A stretch of DNA of 5,953 bases from assembly GCA_020629335.1 (NCBI GenBank), contig JAHDDN010000347.1:1-5953 (forward strand), in the 5' to 3' direction. The notes under the pieces were generated by a model, which worked only from the letters and a program-made list of their open reading frames with translations, searched no databases and had not been told where the DNA came from. Shown here piece after piece: positions 1 through 4,118 of this stretch. Within the stretch, counting starts at the first letter, position 1. Each line of letters starts with the position of its first letter. The DNA comes from Chitinophagales bacterium. GTDB taxonomy: Bacteria > Bacteroidota > Bacteroidia > Chitinophagales > UBA2359. A program made the position numbers and the translations under genes.

Positions 1-917
1 AACCAACCTCCTATAGACGTAAAAGGCGTCATTATCCATTGAAAATTACCATACATATCGACATAGCTAATTCTCTTCAGACTTACATTGGCCCCTCCTA
101 TACTCATTCGTTTTTCAGTTGCCTTATGACAAATAGGAAAAGGACTTCCCCAACTATCAGCAGATAAGCAAATTTCTTTATTGGCCGAATTTGAATACCT
201 TTTATATCGCTGTTTAGAAGTGATTAACCCAAATGCACTACTGCCAGAATCATAAAATAATTCCATTTGCTTTCCATCTATCTCACATCCTAACATAAAA
301 CGATTGCCCTTAAAATTAAAGGCTTGAAATTTTTGATTTGCTGTCATCCAATCTTGACGCTCCTCATAAAATTTTATCTTTTGTTCCGAAAAGTCTATCT
401 CTGTAATATAATGCTCCAAAAAATCTGCACCAATACTACCTAATTTGACTTGATCTACCTTATCATCTGCCTCGTATACCTTACCATAAGCTTTTAAAAT
501 CTCTATCATGCTAACTTTGATTTTACTACCTCCTAAATCTAATGAAAGCTCTTCAACATATTCATTACCATCTTTTTCTATCACATTATAAGTCAAGCCT
601 CTTTTTCCTAGAGATTTGAGCGTATTTTCATAAAGCAAAGTGCTGGGAGAACCAGTATCAAACTGAAATTTTAAGTCTGTAGGGGCTCCTTCAATATTCC
701 CTAAGATTATTATAGCCTCATGCTTTTCGTGATATTCTCCATATTGCCCCTGACTCCATTGAAATTTAATGGGATTTAAGTCAGAAGTCAACTCCAAATG
801 GTTCGGGCGATCCGCAAACCACATATTGTTAAAGCGCTGTATACCTAAATAGCCGAGCATGGCTGTTAGCAAAAACAAAAACGCCAACGAATAAAGTGCT
901 ATTTTTTTAAGGTTCAT
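1..917 (-). CDS. Membrane-anchored aspartic protease homologue with two D-(T/S)-G-S motifs, 3' end outside window
   Basis: The frame is open from the ATG at 915-917 to the left edge, giving 305 codons with no stop, so the C-terminus is missing. Residues about 5-25 are a hydrophobic signal anchor or signal peptide after MNLKK, with no lipobox cysteine, so the rest is probably periplasmic or outside the inner membrane. Residues 87-90 are DTGS within FQFDTGSPSTLLYE, the catalytic motif of retropepsin/pepsin-like aspartic proteases. About 75 residues later GSIGADFLEHYITEIDF (D165) matches the hydrophobic-Gly segment that closes such a domain in bacterial aspartyl protease families. A second motif, DSGSS, is at 223-227 within LFYDSGSSAFGL, so a second lobe seems to follow and is cut by the window edge near TPFTSIGGW. 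The substrate is unknown. It lies 34 bases downstream of a 113-residue unknown gene on the same strand, so co-transcription is likely. No Shine-Dalgarno is seen. The fold assignment is fairly secure; activity is inferred. Confidence 0.8.
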   Translation of the reverse strand, partial: MNLKKIALYSLAFLFLLTAMLGYLGIQRFNNMWFADRPNHLELTSDLNPIKFQWSQGQYGEYHEKHEAIIILGNIEGAPTDLKFQFDTGSPSTLLYENTLKSLGKRGLTYNVIEKDGNEYVEELSLDLGGSKIKVSMIEILKAYGKVYEADDKVDQVKLGSIGADFLEHYITEIDFSEQKIKFYEERQDWMTANQKFQAFNFKGNRFMLGCEIDGKQMELFYDSGSSAFGLITSKQRYKRYSNSANKEICLSADSWGSPFPICHKATEKRMSIGGANVSLKRISYVDMYGNFQWIMTPFTSIGGW

Positions 918-951
918 TCTATAAGTTTTTGGGTTAATTTTTTTCAAGTAT

Positions 952-1293
952 TTAAAAATCCCTAGATTCAAATTTCAATATTTTTTTTCTATATACTTTT
1001 TCACTATATTTTTCCAGTATTTCATACTCATCATTTTCAAGCTCTTTAAACTCAGTTATTAAGTCTCCTCCAATTTCATAATACTGATTCTCCCCTCGAA
1101 ACTTAGCTCTTGCTCCACTAAATCTTACTCCAAAATCTATCATTTTAAATGCTAATTTAGAACAACTCGTAAAATGCCTATCAAAATTATCTTTATTGGT
1201 AGAGATATACTCATTTACGATCAAGTTCATACCCTTAAATGAATCACAATTTTGAAAAAAAGCAATCAACTTTTCTTGGAGTTCTTTATTCAT
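952..1293 (-). CDS. Hypothetical protein, 113 aa
   Basis: I do not recognise this protein. It is a short, charged, probably cytosolic protein with no signal peptide or membrane segment. It begins MNKELQEKLIAFFQNC, likely an amphipathic helix. A central stretch (about residues 45-75) contains FGVRFSGARAKFRG, and the C-terminal third is rich in Glu and Lys and probably helical. The ATG at 1291-1293 is the only sensible start: an in-frame TAA lies six codons upstream and no other Met precedes. No Shine-Dalgarno is visible, which is usual in Bacteroidota. It sits 24 bases after the stop of a decayed gene and 34 bases before the aspartic protease start, all on the same strand, so it looks like the middle member of an operon. 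Base composition matches its neighbours. That it is a real gene is likely from length and position; its function is open. Confidence 0.6.
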   Translation of the reverse strand: MNKELQEKLIAFFQNCDSFKGMNLIVNEYISTNKDNFDRHFTSCSKLAFKMIDFGVRFSGARAKFRGENQYYEIGGDLITEFKELENDEYEILEKYSEKVYRKKILKFESRDF

Positions 1294-1317
1294 TCCTATG
1301 CTTATTTTTTAACCAGT

Positions 1318-1476
1318 TTAAGCTTCAATAAAACCTTTTATCTCTTTTTCAAAATCAGGATTACTTGGTTTACATTATTGTCATTCAATATAAGCATATT
1401 TGCTTTATTTGACAAACTCCAACAATCCTCAAAAATATAAGTTTCCTAATCTTCTTATTTCTTCAGAATTATATTT
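1318..1476 (-). pseudogene. Remnant of an unidentified gene: C-terminal part with two frameshifts, cut by a MITE-like element
   Basis: Three short protein-like stretches follow each other in different minus-strand frames. The first reads KYNSEEIRRLGNLYF (about 1476-1432). The second, EDCWSLSNKANM and onward, becomes continuous with the first if one base is removed from the T5 run (A5 at 1431-1435 on the plus strand). The third reads PSNPDFEKEIKGFIEA and ends at TAA (1318-1320); joining it needs one more base near the AAA/CCA junction around 1370. Together they give about 50 residues of plausible soluble protein. I do not recognise the family. The upstream end coincides with the tip of the inverted-repeat element at 1475, and the reading frame hits TAG within a few codons inside that element, so the 5' part is missing. 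The gene was probably the first of an operon with the 113-aa protein 24 bases downstream. Homopolymer sequencing errors could explain the frameshifts but not the truncation. Confidence 0.45.
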
Positions 1477-1620
1477 GAGGCTGCTCTAAAAACTAAAAGG
1501 CCAAACAAAAGCCATAAAACCCATATTTACAAAGTATTTGAAAATCTGCACATTAAACATTGATCAAGATTTAATAAGATGCAAATCTCATCAAATATGG
1601 ACTTTTTAGAGCAAGCTCAA
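1475..1620. mobile_element. MITE-like element with 20-bp terminal inverted repeats, no transposase
   Basis: The left end TTGAGGCTGCTCTAAAAACT (1475-1494) and the reverse complement of the right end, TTGAGCTTGCTCTAAAAAGT (1620-1601), match at 17 of 20 positions. Further inside, CCATATTT near 1531 pairs with AAATATGG at 1593-1600. Inner segments around 1540-1555 and 1568-1590 also pair imperfectly about a centre near TTGATCAA at 1560, so the element can fold almost end to end. It encodes no protein. I see no clear target-site duplication. Size, paired ends and lack of a gene fit a non-autonomous miniature element or a shrunken insertion sequence. GAGGCTG-like ends are common among Bacteroidota insertion sequences, but I cannot name a family. 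It borders the gene remnant on its left. A long structured intergenic hairpin of another origin is the main alternative. Confidence 0.55.
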
Positions 1621-1626
1621 CCAAGC

Positions 1627-1663
1627 TTAAAATTGGCTTAGAGATGGGAGTAATATTGAGCGT
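1627..1663 (+). repeat. 37-bp dispersed repeat, copy 1
   Basis: It begins TTAAAATTGGCTTAGAGATG and matches 1890-1926 at 30 of 37 positions with no gaps. It starts seven bases after the right end of the MITE-like element. Copy 2 continues into a GC-rich block that this copy lacks, so this may be a truncated or diverged unit. Confidence 0.55.
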
Positions 1664-1810
1664 ATTTAGTCCATATTTATGAGCACATAGTATTTATACT
1701 CAGCCCTCTTCGGCTAAAGCCTCAGACCAGTATTACAATCCTTTAGTTTTGGTCGATGCTTGTTTCCCGACTTGCATAGGATTTTTGACTTTCACAAGAG
1801 TTCCCTTTCA

Positions 1811-1840
1811 AGAGATTCTTTCACTTCGTTCAGAATGACA
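1811..1840. repeat. Small stem-loop intergenic repeat (ATTCT...AGAAT type)
   Basis: ATTCT and AGAAT (about 1815-1835) pair around a TTCACTTCGTTC interior, followed by GACA. From general knowledge, very similar phrases (attcttTCxCTxCGxTCagaatgaca) recur as intergenic repeats in many bacterial genomes. The copy number in this genome cannot be judged from one window. Confidence 0.4.
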
Positions 1841-1889
1841 GCCTATTTTAAGATTTTGTCAATTAAAAATTCATAATTCTTCATTCTCG

Positions 1890-1926
1890 TTAAAATCGGC
1901 TTAGGGATGGAAGTGGTACTCAGCGT
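1890..1926 (+). repeat. 37-bp dispersed repeat, copy 2
   Basis: It begins TTAAAATCGGCTTAGGGATG and is the partner of 1627-1663, with seven substitutions and no gaps, mostly A/G and T/C transitions. It leads directly into the GC-richer block that follows, so the full repeat unit may be longer than the shared 37 bases. Confidence 0.55.
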
Positions 1927-2051
1927 GATGAAGTAGCTTACGGAACTTAGGCAGACGCAGGCTGGCCCGAAGGGCAGACAAGTATGCCTTAGTGAAGTAG
2001 CTGCTGAATAGCTGAGTAAGAACGGACAGCCCGACCATGCGCCTTCGGCGC
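1927..2051. repeat. GC-richer repeat-like block with nested small hairpins
   Basis: The block is clearly richer in G and C than its surroundings. It carries two copies of TGAAGTAGCT (starting near 1929 and 1993), a GCCC-GAA-GGGC hairpin (1965-1975) and a GCGCC-TTC-GGCGC hairpin (2039-2051). A minus-strand frame crosses it without a stop, but its translation is cysteine- and serine-rich and not protein-like. I read this as a non-coding dispersed repeat. A relict of a structured RNA is a weak alternative. Confidence 0.4.
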
Positions 2052-2095
2052 GAATGATAAATGATGAATGCATAATGATGAATGGGTCGTGCTGT
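2026..2095. repeat. Imperfect inverted repeat enclosing a GC hairpin and a 32-bp repeat
   Basis: ACAGCCCGACCAT (2026-2038) pairs with ATGGGTCGTGCTGT (2082-2095), with one mismatch and one extra base. The loop holds the GCGCC/GGCGC hairpin at 2039-2051 and the first ATGATGAAT repeat. It could be a cruciform or folded RNA, or simply the border of a nested insertion. Confidence 0.4.
2053..2084 (+). repeat. 32-bp ATGATGAAT-type repeat, copy 1
   Basis: It matches 2132-2163 at 28 of 32 positions without gaps; all four differences are A/G. Internally it is built from ATGAT(A/G)AAT-like units, suggesting slippage or decay of a simple repeat. Similar AT-rich phrases (TTAAAAATTCATAATTCTTC) occur in inverse orientation at about 1863-1882. 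Confidence 0.6.
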
Positions 2096-2131
2096 GTACT
2101 TGATTTACGAGCGCATGGGAAGCCCCAAATT

Positions 2132-2163
2132 AATGATGAATGATAAATGCGTAATGATGAATA
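2132..2163 (+). repeat. 32-bp ATGATGAAT-type repeat, copy 2
   Basis: This is the partner of 2053-2084. Its right end runs into a perfect 12-bp palindrome, ATGAATATTCAT (2157-2168). The 47 bases between the copies include one arm of the inverted repeat described at 2026-2095. Confidence 0.6.
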
Positions 2164-2183
2164 TTCATATATTTCATGCATTT

Positions 2184-2210
2184 GTAGGGGCCGACCTATG
2201 TGTCGGCCCT
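2184..2210 (+). repeat. GTAGGG-headed hairpin repeat, plus orientation
   Basis: GTAGG is followed by a perfect 8-bp stem, GGGCCGAC (2188-2195) with GTCGGCCC (2202-2209), and a six-base loop, then four Ts. From general knowledge, GTAGGGG-stem-loop units with variable stems are abundant dispersed intergenic repeats in several phyla including Bacteroidota. The T run could give weak plus-strand termination, but no plus-strand gene ends here. Confidence 0.5.
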
Positions 2211-2268
2211 TTTGATTTCACCTATTAAATTTATCAAATTCTATAGACGTTATTTTGTAACCTCAAGA

Positions 2269-2293
2269 GGACGTTGCGGTGCAACGTCCCTAC
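2269..2293 (-). repeat. GTAGGG-headed hairpin repeat, minus orientation, just after the acyl-CoA dehydrogenase stop
   Basis: Read on the minus strand it is GTAGGGACGTTGC, a three-base loop, then GCAACGTCC: a perfect 9-bp stem (2269-2277 with 2281-2289). The head is that of the hairpin at 2184-2210 but the stem sequence is different, and it faces the other way. It begins 11 bases after the stop codon at 2305-2307. It could protect the 3' end of the mRNA or help stop transcription, but no T tract follows it on the minus strand, so it is not a standard intrinsic terminator for that gene. A small CCTC-AA-GAGG palindrome (2261-2270) adjoins it. Confidence 0.5.
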
Positions 2294-2304
2294 GGGATTT
2301 TTTC

Positions 2305-4038
2305 TTATGCTACTGGACTCTTCACGTCTCGACCTTCCTTCACCATCTCGTACATCCCCTTGAGGGCGTATACTTCTTGCTCCCAGATACGCTTGGTTCT
2401 TTCGGCATCTGCGATTGGCTTTTTGATCATTTTCATTGCATATTCAGATTGCTTTTCTGTGCTGGAAGGCTTGCTGTAAATTTGTAGGGCGTACTTGGAG
2501 AAGTCGCCTACGAAGACTTCGAATATTTGATCTATTAGGTCGTCGTGGATGTTCCAGATTTTGGCATTTTCAAGGACTAACTGACCGTATACGACCATGG
2601 TGAATAGTTCGCCTACGCTTAGTAAGAAATCGATGTCTTTTTGTTGATCTGGGGTTGGGCCTGCCATCATTAAGGTTTCTTTTAAGAGGGCGATTTGCTC
2701 TTTGAATAGATTTACGTTAGGCAAGTCATAAGCATCATAGGCTTTATTGTAATCGTGAAATTGGATTTTGGATAAGCCTTTGGTTGGGCCTTGTGCAAAC
2801 ATGAAACTATCTTCTTTGGCATCGAATCTTTGAGGGATTTCTGGGAACTCACCTGGATTGAAGAAGTAGTTAGGCATGAACTTGATAATCAGGGCCATAT
2901 TGACATGCACCGTGCCTTCTAATTTAGGCAATGCTCGGATGTCTCTGGCGGCCATATTGAAGTAGGTATCGCCTTCGAAGCCTTTGGCGGCTACGACATC
3001 CCACATATCATTGATGATGTGCTCTCCTTCCATTGTCACCTTCATCTTGACCATTGGATTGAATAAGAGATAACGACGATCTTCGGCAGAAGCAGAACGC
3101 ATATAATCGGTTGCTCTAAAGATGAATAATCGACTGGCTACTAAGCGAGTATAGGCTTTAGTGAAAAGTGCTTTTATATGGGGGAAATCAGTGACAAATT
3201 TGCCGTATAGGTTTCGGTTGGAAGCGTGATTCATGGCCTCGTACATCGCGTGTGTACAGATGCCAATAGTAGCCCAACCTAAATTGTATTTGTTGATATT
3301 GACGGTATTGAGGGCGGCATACCAAGCTTCTTTGCCTAAGTGTAAAATATCTTCCTCGGCAATTGGATAATCTTTTAGCTCAAATTGAGAAACATAAGAT
3401 TGGCTATTGACCACATTTTTGATGAGATGATAATTTTCATGCTGAGAATCTACCACAAAGCATACGTGCTCCTTATTTTCGGCTTGTAGACCGAATACGG
3501 AAACCATACCCGCTTTATTGCCATTACCGATATAATACTTGCCACCATTGGCAACATAAGAACCATCTTCTTTTTTGGTCAATATCATATCACTGGAGTA
3601 GATGTCAGCGCCATGCTCTTTCTCGGATAAGCCGAAGGCAAAAATATGTCCTTCGTCTAATAGTTGTGCTGCCCGCTTTTTGATGGCTTCATTTTGCGAC
3701 ATCCAGATGGGGCCTAATCCTAAGGAAGACACTTGATAAGTATACCAATAACAGAGGCCGTAAAATCCGCAAATCTCTGTAAAGGCTGCTATACGGGCTG
3801 TATCCCATCTTGCCTCCTCTCCTGCTGCCCCATAGGCAGTAGGCGTCATGAGTTTGGCGAATATTTTGTTTTCTTTCACAAACTCCAAGAAATCGGCGTA
3901 CCAGACGAAGTTTCTGTCATCTTGGGTGAGCTTTTCTTTTCCTTTTGCCTCAAACCAAGCGATGGTCTGGTGCATGATGTCTTGGGAAGTTTGGTCTAAG
4001 TAAGAGTAGTCGGTTTTTAATGGGTGGAGTATGAGCAT
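2305..4038 (-). CDS. Acyl-CoA dehydrogenase with long C-terminal extension, 577 aa
   Basis: This is a FAD-dependent dehydrogenase expected to introduce the alpha-beta double bond into acyl-CoA in fatty acid beta-oxidation or a related degradation route, in the cytoplasm. Residues about 1-130 form the helical N-terminal domain. The flavin-contacting middle domain follows, with FGLSEKEHGAD (135-145) at the usual TExxxGSD position and GGKYYIGNGNKA (165-176) at the GxKxxItN position. The C-terminal helical domain includes NRNLYGKFVTDFPHIKALF (about 274-292) and GFEGDTYF (353-360), then RDIRALPKLEGT. E374 in LEGT is the likely catalytic base, at the same place as Glu in the YEGT motif of short- and medium-chain enzymes. 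About 200 residues follow it, as in VLCAD/ACAD9-type and many Bacteroidota enzymes, so longer-chain substrates are plausible but unproven. The start ATG is 80 bases from a divergent TetM-like gene. A weak minus-strand TATCTTGC (4067-4074), with TTTT 19 bases upstream, could be its promoter. The gene is complete and shows no defect. Confidence 0.93.
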   Translation of the reverse strand: MLILHPLKTDYSYLDQTSQDIMHQTIAWFEAKGKEKLTQDDRNFVWYADFLEFVKENKIFAKLMTPTAYGAAGEEARWDTARIAAFTEICGFYGLCYWYTYQVSSLGLGPIWMSQNEAIKKRAAQLLDEGHIFAFGLSEKEHGADIYSSDMILTKKEDGSYVANGGKYYIGNGNKAGMVSVFGLQAENKEHVCFVVDSQHENYHLIKNVVNSQSYVSQFELKDYPIAEEDILHLGKEAWYAALNTVNINKYNLGWATIGICTHAMYEAMNHASNRNLYGKFVTDFPHIKALFTKAYTRLVASRLFIFRATDYMRSASAEDRRYLLFNPMVKMKVTMEGEHIINDMWDVVAAKGFEGDTYFNMAARDIRALPKLEGTVHVNMALIIKFMPNYFFNPGEFPEIPQRFDAKEDSFMFAQGPTKGLSKIQFHDYNKAYDAYDLPNVNLFKEQIALLKETLMMAGPTPDQQKDIDFLLSVGELFTMVVYGQLVLENAKIWNIHDDLIDQIFEVFVGDFSKYALQIYSKPSSTEKQSEYAMKMIKKPIADAERTKRIWEQEVYALKGMYEMVKEGRDVKSPVA

Positions 4039-4104
4039 GGTTTATGATTTTTTTTGTAAGTTTTGTGCAAGATAAGAGTTTTACGGCAGTTTTAAAAAAT
4101 CTAC

Positions 4105-4112
4105 TAAATTTG
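4105..4112 (+). promoter_or_regulatory. Bacteroidota-type -7 promoter box TAAATTTG for the TetM-like gene
   Basis: TAAATTTG matches the Bacteroidota -7 consensus TAnnTTTG exactly. It ends six bases before the ATG at 4119-4121, so transcription would start at or within a few bases of the start codon. No good TTTG -33 element lies at the expected distance (only GTTTTAC near 4077-4083), so the box could be fortuitous. No ribosome binding site is seen between box and ATG. Confidence 0.5.
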
Positions 4113-4118
4113 CACTTG

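Larger units (their letters stand above)
1621..2304. other. Gene-free mosaic of short intergenic repeats
   Basis: These 684 bases hold no open frame I would call a gene. They are assembled from short repeat-like units, listed separately: two copies of a 37-bp repeat, a TTCT...AGAA stem-loop unit, a GC-richer block (about 1890-2051), two copies of a 32-bp ATGATGAAT-type repeat, and two GTAGGG hairpins. Between them, 1664-1810 shows only weak dyads, such as GACCA/TGGTC around 1725-1755. Composition changes abruptly between AT-rich and GC-rich blocks, unlike the flanking genes. The region lies between the MITE-like element and the 3' end of the acyl-CoA dehydrogenase gene, where insertions would do little harm. 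Confidence 0.6.

Noticed and set aside
1252..1440. 62-codon plus-strand open frame
   Set aside because: It overlaps the start of the 113-aa gene and the gene remnant on the other strand, its translation is a run of Phe/Leu/Ser typical of AT-rich antisense, and no promoter or relative is apparent.
1843..2181. 112-codon minus-strand open frame across the repeat block
   Set aside because: The frame is a by-product of repeats; the translation contains repeat-derived phrases such as IMHSSFII and a Cys/Ser-rich stretch from the GC block and does not look like a folded protein.
11..2250. Shared decamer CTATAGACGT at 11-20 and 2241-2250
   Set aside because: Flanking bases do not match, one copy is inside a coding region, and ten bases can recur by chance.
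2269..2303. Plus-strand intrinsic terminator: 9-bp hairpin followed by a T run at about 2298-2303
   Set aside because: The T run is eight bases from the stem and no plus-strand gene ends here; on the minus strand, where termination is needed, no T tract follows. A dispersed hairpin repeat explains it better.
1621..2304. CRISPR array or tRNA cluster in the repeat region
   Set aside because: Repeats are few, unequal in kind and irregularly spaced, and no cloverleaf could be traced.
2200..2487. Plus-strand open frames (66 and 95 codons) antisense to the end of the acyl-CoA dehydrogenase
   Set aside because: They are mirror frames of a well-supported gene, without their own start signals.
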